Origin: Streptomyces sp. PH10-H1
Lineage (GTDB): Bacteria; Actinomycetota; Actinomycetes; Streptomycetales; Streptomycetaceae
Assembly: GCF_030063355.1 (NCBI RefSeq)
Contig: NZ_JASISZ010000051.1
Location: forward strand, 1-64,000
Length of the DNA stretch: 64,000 nucleotides
Direction of reading: 5' to 3'
A program made the position numbers and the translations under genes. Below the pieces are notes generated by a model, which saw nothing but the letters and a program-made list of their open reading frames with translations, made no database searches and was not told the origin of the DNA. This document shows positions 50,569 to 59,558 of the stretch, piece by piece. Positions within the stretch are counted from its first letter, which is position 1; every line of letters starts with the position of its first letter.

Positions 50569-52853
50569 GCCTCTTCCTCCCCTACAACCGTGTCGACTTC
50601 TAAGGCATCTCGGGGCGGAAGCAGGAACATGGGCCGCCGTCGCAGGGCCTCGTGCAGCGTCGGCGGGGCGACAGGTCTGGTTCCGGCGAGTGCTTCTTCG
50701 CGTCGCCGACGACGGTCGGCGTCGACCGTGCGGTCGATCGTGCGAGCGTGCTCGGTCCAGGCCACGGGCATCTCGGCCGGAACCTGCTCGTCTGCGGCGG
50801 CCGGTGCGGCGGGGCGGTCGGCCGCCGCAGCCTGTGCTCGGGTGATCTCGCGGGCCTGGGCGACGCGCCGCTTCTTCCCCGCCTTCTTCTTGGCCTGGCT
50901 GGGCCATTGGTCGACGGGGGTGACCGAGCCGAGGATCCCCAGCAGATGTTCCAAGAGTTCGCTCTCGGAGTGGATCCTGATGTTGTTCGCCTTCACGTGT
51001 GCCAGGAGGGCGCCAGCGGTCTTGTCCGAGAAGGCAGGGACCTCACCCTCGGGCGGCAGTCCTCGCCAGCGCAGGACGTGCCAGGTCTCATGGTCGGCTG
51101 GGTCCTGGAAGAACACCTGCCGGCGGTCCCTTCGGTCACTGCGGACCACCCACTTGCCCGTGTGCTTGCCGCCTCGGGAGGAGGGATGCAGGAAGCGCGG
51201 TTCGTCTAGGACCGGGTGGTGATACCAAAGCCCAAGGATCTTCACCCCGCGTCTCGGATGGACCTTCACGTGGTGCTTTCGCAGGACCTTGTAGTAGAAG
51301 CTCGGTTCGGGAAAATCCAGGTCGAAGCCGCCCTGTTCCATCGCCGCGGCGAACAGGGTGTTAGGACTGTGGTCCTCGCCCGGCGCCCAGCTTGGGGCGT
51401 ATTCGCCTAGTTTGCGGTTCTGCCAAATCTGGACGATCCAGGTCGCGATCACGTGCTCGGCCTGCGCAAGCGTGAGGCTCGCGTCGCGTTCCGGGTCGGC
51501 CCCGCGGTCCGCGACGTCGCCGCCGGTGAAGCCCAGCAGGTGCTCAAAGAGCATGGTCTGGACGGTGAGGAACTGGCGCTCGACCGCAAACTTGTCGGTC
51601 TGCCGCAAGACGCGGGCGGGCAGGATCCGGCAACCGATCTCCCGCTCGGCTTCCACTAAGTCGTGGTTCTTGTAGGGGCCGCCGTGGTCGGTGGTCACCG
51701 TCTCCGGGGCGAAGAACGGCAGAGCGGCGACCCGGTGCCCAGTGAACTCGGCGATCACGTCGGCCGGGACCCCGGCGTAGGGCCATTCCATGTCCTCGCC
51801 CCAGCCATCCCTCATCGGAAGCGGCAGCATCACATCCCGCAGCAGCATCGCGACGTCGACCGAGGTGTCGGACTGAAGCGTGAGCCGGAAGGCTGGCAGC
51901 CCGTGCGTGTAGAGATCGAGCGCGAGGGTCAGTGTTGCGGTGACCGCGTCGCCGAACACGGTCTCACGCAGCTTCACCGGCATCGGCGTCGAATCGAGCA
52001 CCAGAACCTGGCCCGGCCGGTAGACCACTATCCGGCCGGAGACCCCGGCCTCCGCGGCGGCCTCGGCCGTCCGCCCGTAACGCGGCCGGGCTCCGCCGGG
52101 CCCGAACCACTCCTCCCAGACGTCCGCGAACGTCCAGCGGGAAGGGATCTTCTCGGTGGGAAACGTAGGGAACCGCTCACGCATGTACTGATGCATCAGC
52201 CGGTGCCTGGCGGCCAGACTCACGCGAGCGCGTTCGCCGCATTCGGCCTTGACGGCGAAGATCGCCTCACGGACCTCCTCGGTGATGCTGCGGTGCCCAC
52301 TGCGTCGCCGCGTCCAGCGCCCGTCCGCGCAGGCCAGCAGGAGACTCTCACCCGCCAGTCCCGCAAGACGCTCCAGGGTTCGGTAGCTGAGGTGCTGCAG
52401 ACCGAGGCGGACCGCCTCTGGACGGGGCATCGTCTTGGTCTCCGCCGCCTTCGCGTACCGCCGCTGGGTCAGCGTCGTGCGGTCCGGGTCGTATGCCTGC
52501 CGGGGCTCACCCGGCATGGCCCGCGCCGGGTGGCCCTCCCGGAACCCCGTCTCAGCTTCCAGCACATGAGCAACCCGCAGCCGGGCCCGCTCCAACTGGT
52601 CCTCGGTCAGGTCGGCCAGTGTCCTCGGCTGCAGGGAGACCAGTGAAGGCCGCCCCGGCTCTTCGACCATCGGCAAAAGCCGCAGGTCGGGATGGTTGAT
52701 GAGCCAGCGGAACGAGCGAGTCTCCGCGCGGCCGTCGGTATCCATGAGAACGAGCCGGCCGAGTTGGCCCTGGACATCTTCGATCGTCCACTCGACGTCA
52801 TTGAGCGTGACCCGCCTGCCTGGCGCGATGTGCAAGAACCCTTTTGCCGCCAT
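50565..52853 (-). CDS. tnsB: TnsB-type DDE transposase (Mu/integrase family)
   Basis: A 762-aa transposase. The catalytic triad is D in VLVLDSTPMPV, D in VTTDHGGPYKN and E in DKFAVERQFL; the last two are exactly 35 residues apart (DD35E). N-terminal helix-turn-helix segments bind the end repeats, and a Mu-type beta-barrel domain follows the core. ATG 52853 overlaps the tnsA stop by one base; a GTG one codon upstream is also possible. It cuts and joins the 3' ends. Confidence 0.93.
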   Translation of the reverse strand: MAAKGFLHIAPGRRVTLNDVEWTIEDVQGQLGRLVLMDTDGRAETRSFRWLINHPDLRLLPMVEEPGRPSLVSLQPRTLADLTEDQLERARLRVAHVLEAETGFREGHPARAMPGEPRQAYDPDRTTLTQRRYAKAAETKTMPRPEAVRLGLQHLSYRTLERLAGLAGESLLLACADGRWTRRRSGHRSITEEVREAIFAVKAECGERARVSLAARHRLMHQYMRERFPTFPTEKIPSRWTFADVWEEWFGPGGARPRYGRTAEAAAEAGVSGRIVVYRPGQVLVLDSTPMPVKLRETVFGDAVTATLTLALDLYTHGLPAFRLTLQSDTSVDVAMLLRDVMLPLPMRDGWGEDMEWPYAGVPADVIAEFTGHRVAALPFFAPETVTTDHGGPYKNHDLVEAEREIGCRILPARVLRQTDKFAVERQFLTVQTMLFEHLLGFTGGDVADRGADPERDASLTLAQAEHVIATWIVQIWQNRKLGEYAPSWAPGEDHSPNTLFAAAMEQGGFDLDFPEPSFYYKVLRKHHVKVHPRRGVKILGLWYHHPVLDEPRFLHPSSRGGKHTGKWVVRSDRRDRRQVFFQDPADHETWHVLRWRGLPPEGEVPAFSDKTAGALLAHVKANNIRIHSESELLEHLLGILGSVTPVDQWPSQAKKKAGKKRRVAQAREITRAQAAAADRPAAPAAADEQVPAEMPVAWTEHARTIDRTVDADRRRRREEALAGTRPVAPPTLHEALRRRPMFLLPPRDALEVDTVVGEEEA

Positions 52854-53674
52854 CACACCCCCCAGATCAGCGAGCTATCGCTCAATGGGCTGCCCAGATC
52901 AACGCCGAGCTTGCGCTGCCAGAGCAGCCGGATGATGTTCGCCCGGCCGACGGAAGGCACACTCGTCGCGTCTGCCAGCTCGGAGAACGTCATCACCCGT
53001 CCCTTCCTGCCGCCGACAACGGTGAGCAACTGGTCCCGCATGCCCAGCAGATCCCTCGTCTGCCGTCGGCGCGAGGACAAGTGATCAAGGACGCTCCAGA
53101 CATGCGGGCGCCAGCCCGCGACCACCGAGTACCGCCAGCCGCATGCCGCCGCCACCTCCCTGGCCGCCGCGAACTTCAGTGCGTCCACGTCCTTGACCAG
53201 CTCCATCGGGCGGACATCCAGCAGCCACATCCCGCCGCCGATCACGGCCAGGAAGTCCGGGATGTGCCAGGACTGCCCGCCCGCGTGCTCGAAGTCCAGC
53301 CGGAACGGCTGCGACAGCACCTCCGAGGCACTCAGGAAGTCCAGCGCGACCAGTAGCCGCATCTCCTCCAGAGACTCGAAGCCGTGCATCCTGCCGGTTG
53401 ACGCCATCACCTCAAGTCCGGGGCGATGCTGCTGCTTCGCCCGCCATGTGAATCCCCGCATCGGCCGGGACGACAGCACCGGCACGTGAGCCATGTCCCG
53501 GATAGGCCAGCAGACCTCTCCGGTACCCACCCGCCACGTCGAGCTCCACCGACGAGACCAGTCGTTCCCGAGCAGTAGGCGATCCCGCAGCCCGGCATCC
53601 CCGTCGTACGCCGTGACCAGCTGATCCAGATGACTTGAATCCGACGGGATCTTCGCGCTCGCTGCCTCGCCCAC
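52853..53674 (-). CDS. tnsA: TnsA-like endonuclease subunit
   Basis: A 273-aa protein with a PD-(D/E)XK core: E in FESLEEMRLL, D in WHIPDFLAVIGGG and WLLDVRPMELVK at the third motif, where the usual lysine is Arg. A winged-helix-like C terminus (MTFSELADATSVPSVGRANI) would contact the transposase. It would cut the 5' strands, giving cut-and-paste movement. It is the first gene of the operon, 126 bp from the right terminus. Confidence 0.85.
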   Translation of the reverse strand: MGEAASAKIPSDSSHLDQLVTAYDGDAGLRDRLLLGNDWSRRWSSTWRVGTGEVCWPIRDMAHVPVLSSRPMRGFTWRAKQQHRPGLEVMASTGRMHGFESLEEMRLLVALDFLSASEVLSQPFRLDFEHAGGQSWHIPDFLAVIGGGMWLLDVRPMELVKDVDALKFAAAREVAAACGWRYSVVAGWRPHVWSVLDHLSSRRRQTRDLLGMRDQLLTVVGGRKGRVMTFSELADATSVPSVGRANIIRLLWQRKLGVDLGSPLSDSSLIWGV

Positions 53675-53754
53675 GTACCCACACCAGCACCCTCCGGCCG
53701 GCGGCGGGGGCCAATCTTCGGAACTGATCGCAACACAGCGTTACGGGATCAAGA

Positions 53755-53800
53755 TCCGCCAACTAGCGTGCTCGTCCGCCAACTAAAATTCTCGGTCACA
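53755..53800 (-). repeat. right transposon end with two TnsB-like sites
   Basis: TCCGCCAACTA occurs at 53755-53765 and 53775-53785, exactly 20 bp apart, and the terminus CTCGGTCACA ends at 53800. The second copy is the inverse of the site next to the left terminus. Confidence 0.85.
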
Positions 53801-53805
53801 CTGGG
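53801..53805. repeat. 5-bp target-site duplication, right copy (CTGGG)
   Basis: Exact copy of 26879-26883, directly after the right terminus. Confidence 0.9.
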
Positions 53806-53817
53806 ATGCTCTGGCGC

Positions 53818-54456
53818 CTATGACACGACGGGCTCCGTCAGGACGCAGGCAGGACGGGAGAGTGCGACCGCCGGCCGGGAGAGATCTTCCGGCGGACCGT
53901 CCGGCGCCGTCCGCTTCGGACGCCGGGTCATACCGACGCCGACCAAGACGACGGCCATCCCCGCGATGGTCCGGACGTTGAGTGCCTCGTCGAGCACGAT
54001 CGCCCCCAGCGCCACCGAGACCACCGGCAGCAGATATCCGACGGTGGCGGCATTGGTGGCGCCCTCGTCCGCGATGAGCCGGTAGGTGAGGTTAAAGGTG
54101 ATCCCGGTCGCGAAGATCCTCCCGGACTGCTGCCACGGGGCGAAGATCAGCAGCGTGCCCGCGAAACCGAGGAGAAGCTCGCCCAGCCGGGCCGGGTGGA
54201 GACCCCGTTCGGTGCCGATGGCGACACCGATCAGCAGGGACCACAACGGAGTCGTCGCGTTCAGGACGCCGGCCACTCCGGAGTCGACCGTCCGCTCGCC
54301 GACGCTGAACAGGGCGAAGGGCAGGGCGTTGCAGAAGACGGCGGCCACGATGATGTGGCCCCAGGTCGCACGGTCGCGTGGGAGGCGCCGGCGTGCGGTG
54401 CGGCACAGCACCGGACTTCCGGTGTTCACCGTGCCCCGGGTGATCCGACAGGACAA
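53818..54456 (-). pseudogene. EamA/DMT transporter with N-terminal and internal deletions
   Basis: The 212-codon frame contains FCNALPFALFSVGERTVDSG, the end of the first EamA repeat, and NLTYRLIADEGATNAATVGY then LLPVVSVALGAIVLDEAL, the end of the second. The first helices are missing and LLIFAPWQQSGRIFATGITF runs straight into NLTYRLIADEG, so about 80-100 residues between are also lost. Two separate in-frame losses make a working transporter unlikely. It is divergent from a LysR gene that probably once controlled it. Confidence 0.7.
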
Positions 54457-54492
54457 GAGAAAAGAGTTGCATGCACCATTAAGCTCTCCTAC

Positions 54493-55386
54493 ATGCTTGA
54501 TGTGAGACGCATGCAGGTCCTGCGGGCGGTGGTCACCAGTGGTTCAGTGACCGCGGCAGCGGCGAATCTGGGGTACACACCCTCCGCCGTCAGCCAGCAG
54601 GTGGCGGCGCTGGAGAAGCAGGCCGGGATGGCGCTGCTGGAGCGCGTCGGCCGCGGCGTACGGCCGACGGCGGCCGGGCTGCTGCTCACCGAGCACGCGG
54701 CCGTCATCAGCAAGAACGTCGCCGAGGCGGAGACGGCGCTGGCCGATCTCCGGGCCGGGCGCACCGGGCAGTTGTCGATCCGCTACTTCGCCACGGCGGG
54801 CGCGACCCTGGTGGCGCCCGCGCTGGCCCGGCTGCGCGTCGAGCATCCGGGCGTGCGGATCGATCTCAAACTGATCGACCCCGAGGACCCGCTGCCGGAG
54901 GTGAAACAGGGCCGGGCCGATCTGGCCATCGTGGTCCATCCGCGTGACCGGCCCAGCGCGGGCATCCGCCTCGTGCACCTGCTCGACGACCCCTACCGCG
55001 CCGTCCTTCCCAAGGGACACCCGCTCACCGCGAAAAAGGTGCTCGATCTGACCGATCTCGCCGACGACCCGTGGGTCGGCAACGAATGGCCCGCGGGCCC
55101 CTGCCTCGAGTCCGTCCTCGACGCCTGCGCCTCTGCGGGCTTCAGTCCGGACTTCGTGGTGGAGAGCGAGGATTACGCCACGGCGCAGGGCTTCATCGCC
55201 GCCGGCCTCGGCGTCGGCCTGATACCGCTGATGGGGCTCGGGAACCGCCATCCCGGCGTCGTCGTGCGCAAGGTCCGCGGACCTGAACCGATGCGGGCGA
55301 TCTACGCGGCGGTACGGGAGACCTCGCCGGCCCGGCCCGCGCTGCTCGGCCTGATCGACGCGCTCCGGGACGCGGCGACGGGGTAG
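54493..55386 (+). CDS. LysR-family regulator
   Basis: A 297-aa regulator. The helix-turn-helix is TSGSVTAAAANLGYTPSAVS then QQVAALEKQAG, followed by the LysR substrate domain (LSIRYFATAGATLVAPALAR). ATG 54493 starts the domain directly. It is divergent from the broken EamA gene with only 36 bp between their frames, so its natural target may be gone. Confidence 0.9.
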   Translation: MLDVRRMQVLRAVVTSGSVTAAAANLGYTPSAVSQQVAALEKQAGMALLERVGRGVRPTAAGLLLTEHAAVISKNVAEAETALADLRAGRTGQLSIRYFATAGATLVAPALARLRVEHPGVRIDLKLIDPEDPLPEVKQGRADLAIVVHPRDRPSAGIRLVHLLDDPYRAVLPKGHPLTAKKVLDLTDLADDPWVGNEWPAGPCLESVLDACASAGFSPDFVVESEDYATAQGFIAAGLGVGLIPLMGLGNRHPGVVVRKVRGPEPMRAIYAAVRETSPARPALLGLIDALRDAATG

Positions 55387-55418
55387 GACGTCGTGCGTGT
55401 GGGCGTACCAACAGGCGG

Positions 55419-56573
55419 TCAGCGCTTCACGGCGCGCAGGATGACGAACTTCGGGTCGCTCGCGACGACCTCGCAGTTGCCGAAGAGCCGCCGCAGCTTC
55501 ACGTGGTAGCCGAGGTGCCGGTTGCCGATGACCCACAGTTCGCCTCCGGTGCGCAGCGCGTCGCGCGAGCCGGTGAACATCTGCCAGGCCGTCGTGTCGG
55601 TCGTCGCCTGGTGGGTGTGGAACGGCGGATTGTTCAGGACGAGGTCCACCGTGCCGGCGGGTACGTCCGACAGGCCGTCGCCCACCAGGAACCCGGCCTT
55701 GGTGGTCGTATCGGCGTTCGCCCGGAACGTGGCCTCCGCAGAGGCCACCGCGGAGAACGACTCGTCGATGAACGTCACTTCGGCGTCGGGGTTGGCCAGC
55801 GCCGCGGCCGTTCCGACCACACCGTTGCCGCACCCAAGGTCGACGACGCGCTCGTGGCCGTGGCGCTGCGGCAGGTTGCGCAGGAAGAACCTGGTGCCGA
55901 TGTCGAGGCGTTCGGCGCAGAAGATGCCGGCGTGGTTGGTGACGGTCAGGCCGGAGGCCGCTCCGACGTCGGCGGGCAGCGCGTACTCGCGCGGCCATGG
56001 GCTGGTGGTACGGGCGAGCAGGGGGTCCGGCGCGCAGAAGATGAGCCGGGCCTTCTTCGCGGCCAGCGATGTCCTGGTCGGACCGAGGAGCTGCTCGAAC
56101 AGTTTGAGCGTCGAGGTGTGGATCTCGGTGACCATCCCCGTGCCGACGACGACGGTGCCCGCGTGCACATGGGGCGCGAGGCGGTGCAGCTGGTCCTCCA
56201 GGAGCGCGAGGCTCTTGGGCACCCGGATCAGCAGCACGTCGATCCGGTCGGGGACGGGGTCCCTGGTCGACAGCAGCCGCACTGCGTCCGCGTCGGCCCC
56301 GCTGCGCGCCAGGTTCGCCCGGGTCGCCTGCTGGGCGAGGAAGGAGTCGGTGATCTGCACGGGGCGGTGCCCGGCGAGCGCGGTGACCAGTGCGCCCCAC
56401 CGGTCGCCCACCACGACGACGGTGCCCGACAGATCCGTCGGCCCGGCCTCGATGCCGTCCAGGTGCCGCAACAGGTATTCGTCGGCGGCGTCCCAGGCGC
56501 GGAGCCTGTCGCGGGGGTCCTCAGGGAAGCGGGTGAGGTCGTACGCACCCGATGACGTCGTCAAACGGTTCAT
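55419..56573 (-). CDS. rlmG: RlmG-like 23S rRNA (guanine-N2)-methyltransferase
   Basis: A 384-aa protein with the duplicated fold of RlmG/RsmC: a degenerate N-terminal methyltransferase-like domain (TVVVVGDRWGALVTALAG) and a C-terminal catalytic domain with RVVDLGCGNGVVGTAAA and the base-flipping motif LVLNNPPFHTHQ. In E. coli RlmG modifies G1835 of 23S rRNA; the same target here is inferred from the layout. ATG 56573 has GAGGG upstream. Confidence 0.82.
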   Translation of the reverse strand: MNRLTTSSGAYDLTRFPEDPRDRLRAWDAADEYLLRHLDGIEAGPTDLSGTVVVVGDRWGALVTALAGHRPVQITDSFLAQQATRANLARSGADADAVRLLSTRDPVPDRIDVLLIRVPKSLALLEDQLHRLAPHVHAGTVVVGTGMVTEIHTSTLKLFEQLLGPTRTSLAAKKARLIFCAPDPLLARTTSPWPREYALPADVGAASGLTVTNHAGIFCAERLDIGTRFFLRNLPQRHGHERVVDLGCGNGVVGTAAALANPDAEVTFIDESFSAVASAEATFRANADTTTKAGFLVGDGLSDVPAGTVDLVLNNPPFHTHQATTDTTAWQMFTGSRDALRTGGELWVIGNRHLGYHVKLRRLFGNCEVVASDPKFVILRAVKR

Positions 56574-56585
56574 TGTGCCCTCAGG

Positions 56586-56999
56586 CTAGCCGAAGGTCCA
56601 CGACAGCAGGGCCGTGACCTCGTCGGCGTCCGCGCCGGCAGACCGGTAGGTGGCCAGGCCCGCGGGGTTGTCGCGGTCGGTGAGCACCCACATCCCGTAG
56701 CAGCCGCGCTCGCGGGCGAGCGCGGCAAGCCCGGTGACCAGGGCGCGGCCGATACCGCGCCGCCGGTGCTCCTCGGCCACCCCGAGTTCGTAGAGGAACA
56801 TCTCGGTCCCCTTGTCGGGGTGGGTCATCTCCACGCCGGTGATGAAACCGGCCGGTTTCCGTCCCGTGTACGCCACCAGCAGGTGATGGCCCGCCTCGTC
56901 GAGGAACCGCGCCGCCCACTCCGGACGGGCCGGTCCGTCGAAGAGGGTCTCGGCGGCGATCACGTCCGCCGCCCGCGTCACCCGCCGGATGTCCAGCAC
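56586..56999 (-). CDS. GNAT N-acetyltransferase, AAC(3)-I-like
   Basis: A 137-aa compact GNAT protein. FLYELGVAEEHRRRGIGRAL then VTGLAALARERGCYGMWVLT matches the aminoglycoside 3-N-acetyltransferase I group in spacing, but resistance cannot be claimed. GTG 56999 is chosen because AGGAGG lies 6 nt upstream. It lies 12 bp upstream of rlmG in the same orientation. Confidence 0.8.
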   Translation of the reverse strand: MLDIRRVTRAADVIAAETLFDGPARPEWAARFLDEAGHHLLVAYTGRKPAGFITGVEMTHPDKGTEMFLYELGVAEEHRRRGIGRALVTGLAALARERGCYGMWVLTDRDNPAGLATYRSAGADADEVTALLSWTFG

Positions 57000-57160
57000 A
57001 TTGACCTCCTGGGGTACGGGACTTCGGGACCTCATGCGTTTCACCGTACCCAGCGGTCCCGTCCGGAGTCCCGCTGCCCCGGACAGTCCATCGGTTTCCG
57101 GACGGATCCGGTTCGTGACCAGGGACCGCGCGAGCGGGACTCCGACGGCGTCGCCCCGGC

Positions 57161-57577
57161 TCAGGCCGCCGGCGCCGGCGGCACCGCCGCGACCACCTCC
57201 ACCTCGATGAGCGCGCCGGGACGGAACAGCCCCGACACCTCGACGGTGGTGCTCGTGGGCGGCGTACCGGTCAGGAACTCCCGCCGGACGGCGGCGTATT
57301 CGCCCAGCCGGGACATATCGGTGAGGAACGTGCGGATGTTGACCACGTGATCGAGGGTGGCGCCGTGCGCCTTCAGAAGGGCCTGGACGGCTTCGAGCAC
57401 GATCCGGCTCTGTGCCGCCATGTCGTCGCCGCCCGCGACGTTGCCCTCCTCGTCCAGAGAGACCTGCCCGGCGAGGAAGAGCAGAGCCCCGCCACCTCCG
57501 AGGTCGATCCTGGCGACCTCGGAGTACGGCCCGGCGGGCTGCGGCGCGGACTGCGGGTTGTCGAGGGTGATGTGCAT
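57161..57577 (-). CDS. RidA/YjgF/UK114-family protein
   Basis: A 138-aa protein with the family pattern PAGPYSEVARI, LFLAGQVSLDEEGN, VVNIRTFLTDMSRLGEYAAV and TVEVSGLFRPGALIEVEVVA. Such trimers hydrolyse reactive enamines/imines; the usual active-site Arg lies in NIRTFL. It follows the dehydrogenase gene by 10 bp in one operon. Confidence 0.9.
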   Translation of the reverse strand: MHITLDNPQSAPQPAGPYSEVARIDLGGGGALLFLAGQVSLDEEGNVAGGDDMAAQSRIVLEAVQALLKAHGATLDHVVNIRTFLTDMSRLGEYAAVRREFLTGTPPTSTTVEVSGLFRPGALIEVEVVAAVPPAPAA

Positions 57578-57587
57578 GGACCGGCTC

Positions 57588-58469
57588 CTAACGGTGGGTG
57601 TGGCTGCGGTCGGTACGGATGTGGTCGGTACGGATGTGGTCGGTACGGATGCGGTCGGTACGGATGCGGTGGGCGGCCTGCGACAGGTCCTGGTCCGCGA
57701 GTTCGGGGAATGCGGTGAGCCGGTCCAGCACCGCACGCGCCACCGGAAGGTCGGCGGCGGCGGTCGCAAGGCCCACGTCCTTGGCCGCGAGCGCGACGGG
57801 GAAGTGCGCCTCCTGGGCGAAGGCCCGCTGCACGGCCCCGGCCAGCGGGCCCTTCGCCATCGCGCCGACGACGAGTTCCTCGGGCAGGCCGAGTGTGTCC
57901 GCCAGGGCGAGTGCCTCTCCGACCAGCGCGACGCCGCCGATGACCGAGTTGATCAGTACGAGCTTCAGCGCCGCCCCCGACCCGGTCCCGCCGCAGCGGG
58001 TCACCGTGCCGAAGCACTCCAGGATCTTCAGGACCGGGTCCGGATCGCCGCCCGCCAGCACGGTCAGCTCCCCCGCGGCCGCGCGGTCGACGCTGCCCAT
58101 CACGGGGGCGTCGACCAGCATCACCCCGTCCGGCAGCCGCCGTTCCAGCTCACCGACGGCCTGCGGCCCGATCGTCGACATATCGATGAGACGCGTACCC
58201 GGGCGCAGCGCGAGCGCCGCGCCGTCCGGCCCGTCCATGACCTGCCACACCGCCTCGGGACCGGCCAGCATCGTGATCACGACATCGGCGCCGCCGACCG
58301 CGTCCGCGGGTGTGCGCGCCTGGTGGGCGCCCGCAGCCACGAGCGGCAGCGCACGGGAGGTGGTGCGATTCCACACGGTCAGCGGATGGCCCGCCACGAG
58401 CAGCCGGTGCGCCATGGCGGCACCCATGTTTCCCAGACCGAGAAAAGCGATCTTTTCCATCTTTTCCAT
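57588..58469 (-). CDS. NAD(P)-dependent beta-hydroxyacid dehydrogenase family protein
   Basis: A 293-aa member of the 3-hydroxyisobutyrate dehydrogenase family. The NAD(P) site is [18 protein letters not shown], the substrate site [20 protein letters not shown], and the catalytic-Lys helix [14 protein letters not shown]. The C terminus ends in an arginine/aspartate-rich tail made from four 15-bp repeats. It forms an operon with ridA and is divergent from a LysR gene. Two ATGs (58469, 58460) are possible starts. Confidence 0.85.
   Translation of the reverse strand: MEKMEKIAFLGLGNMGAAMAHRLLVAGHPLTVWNRTTSRALPLVAAGAHQARTPADAVGGADVVITMLAGPEAVWQVMDGPDGAALALRPGTRLIDMSTIGPQAVGELERRLPDGVMLVDAPVMGSVDRAAAGELTVLAGGDPDPVLKILECFGTVTRCGGTGSGAALKLVLINSVIGGVALVGEALALADTLGLPEELVVGAMAKGPLAGAVQRAFAQEAHFPVALAAKDVGLATAAADLPVARAVLDRLTAFPELADQDLSQAAHRIRTDRIRTDHIRTDHIRTDRSHTHR
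57611..57670. repeat. four 15-bp tandem repeats in the dehydrogenase 3' end
   Basis: CGGTACGGATGTGGT is repeated four times with one variable base (G-T-G or G-C-G). On the minus strand it codes for repeated R/HIRTD pentapeptides at the end of the dehydrogenase, outside the conserved fold. Confidence 0.9.
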
Positions 58470-58516
58470 GCGGACGACGCTAGGAGCGGCCGAGCGGTGC
58501 GACAAGCGAATGTCTA

Positions 58517-58531
58517 GCATGGCTTCCATGC
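58517..58531. promoter_or_regulatory. GCATGG-CTT-CCATGC palindrome in the LysR/dehydrogenase divergent region
   Basis: A perfect 6-3-6 inverted repeat lies in the short gap between the divergent genes and overlaps the likely LysR start, as expected for an autoregulatory LysR site. Confidence 0.45.
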
Positions 58532-59523
58532 CTGAATCGCATGTCTCCGACGCCTTCGCCGGCCACGGCGACTTCTCCACCTCCTGGCTCCGGGTGTTCG
58601 CCGAGGTGGCTCGTCTCGGCTCGTTCACCGCCGCGGCCCAGTGGCTCGGGTACACCCAGTCGGCGGTCTCCCGGCAGATCTCCGCACTGGAGGGCCAGGC
58701 GGGCGCCCCGCTCTTCGACCGGCTGCCGCGCGGTGTGCGGCTCACCGAGGCGGGCCGCTGCCTGCTGCCGCATGCCGAGGCCGTCCTCGACCGGCTCGGC
58801 ACGGCCCGCCAGGACCTCACCGCGCTGCGCGACCTCGATGCCGGCCGGCTGCGGATCGGCGCGTTCCCGACCGCCGAGGCGGCGCTCGTGCCCAGGGCGA
58901 TCGCCGCCTTCCGCGCCCGGCACCCGGCGATCACCGTCACTCTCAGGGAGGGCCTGACCCCCATCCACCTCGCCGGTCTGGCGGCCGGGGAGATCGATAT
59001 CGCCGTCGTCAGCACCACGGCCGGACATCCGCTGGAGGACTTCGACCTCCACCACCTGCTGGACGAGAGCATGTTCGTCGCGCTGCCGGCCGGCCACGCG
59101 CTGGCCGGCCGGTCGCAGCTCAGGCTCGCCGAACTCGCCGCGGAGCAGTGGGTGACGGGCAGCCCCCGGCCCGGGGACACCCTGATCAGTTCCTCGCTGC
59201 GGACCGGATTCCAGCCGCGGATCGGCTTCATAGCGGCCGAGTGGATCGCCAAACAGGGCTTCGTCGCGGCGGGCCTCGGGGTCACCCTCATCCCGGAGCT
59301 GGCCGCCGCCTCCGTGCGGCCCGACATCACCCTCGTCGCCCTCCATCCCGACGACGTGAAGGGCCGGGCCGTCTACGCCGCCACCGCGCGCGGCCTGTCC
59401 CCGTCCCCGGCGGTCGGCGCGTTCCTCGGCCTGCTCGGCGAGGCCGTCGCCGGGCTGCTCGGCGGCCTCGGGGTGCCGGGTGTGGGTGGAACGACTGGTG
59501 CGGGTGGTGCCACCGGTGACTGA
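58528..59523 (+). CDS. LysR-family regulator of the dehydrogenase/ridA operon
   Basis: A 331-aa regulator. It has the helix-turn-helix [20 protein letters not shown] then [10 protein letters not shown], and a substrate domain ([20 protein letters not shown]). The C terminus ends in a Gly-rich tail. Three ATGs (58510, 58519, 58528) are in frame and none has a clear ribosome site; I list the one closest to the domain. Its divergence from the dehydrogenase gene suggests that operon as its target. Confidence 0.87.
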   Translation: MPESHVSDAFAGHGDFSTSWLRVFAEVARLGSFTAAAQWLGYTQSAVSRQISALEGQAGAPLFDRLPRGVRLTEAGRCLLPHAEAVLDRLGTARQDLTALRDLDAGRLRIGAFPTAEAALVPRAIAAFRARHPAITVTLREGLTPIHLAGLAAGEIDIAVVSTTAGHPLEDFDLHHLLDESMFVALPAGHALAGRSQLRLAELAAEQWVTGSPRPGDTLISSSLRTGFQPRIGFIAAEWIAKQGFVAAGLGVTLIPELAAASVRPDITLVALHPDDVKGRAVYAATARGLSPSPAVGAFLGLLGEAVAGLLGGLGVPGVGGTTGAGGATGD

Positions 59524-59558
59524 GGGGCATTGTCAGTGGCGGGTGCGACGATCCGGAT

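Larger units (their letters stand above)
26884..53800. mobile_element. 26.9-kb Tn7-like transposon carrying a defence-like island
   Basis: The termini are 26-bp inverted repeats with 23 matches: left TGTGACTGAGAACTTTAGTT followed by GGCGAA, and the reverse complement of the right end TGTGACCGAGAATTTTAGTT followed by GGCGGA. Perfect CTGGG duplications flank it. The right side encodes tnsA, tnsB, tnsC and tniQ in overlapping order; no tnsE and no CRISPR array are present. The remaining 20 kb is cargo with several defence-like genes, IS relics and visibly lower G+C between about 28.1 and 30.5 kb. With a TnsA-like nuclease it should move by cut-and-paste. Confidence 0.92.

Noticed and set aside
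26884-53800. Integrative conjugative element or prophage
   Set aside because: No integrase, tra, capsid or lysis genes; the ends and 5-bp duplication are those of a Tn7-like transposon.
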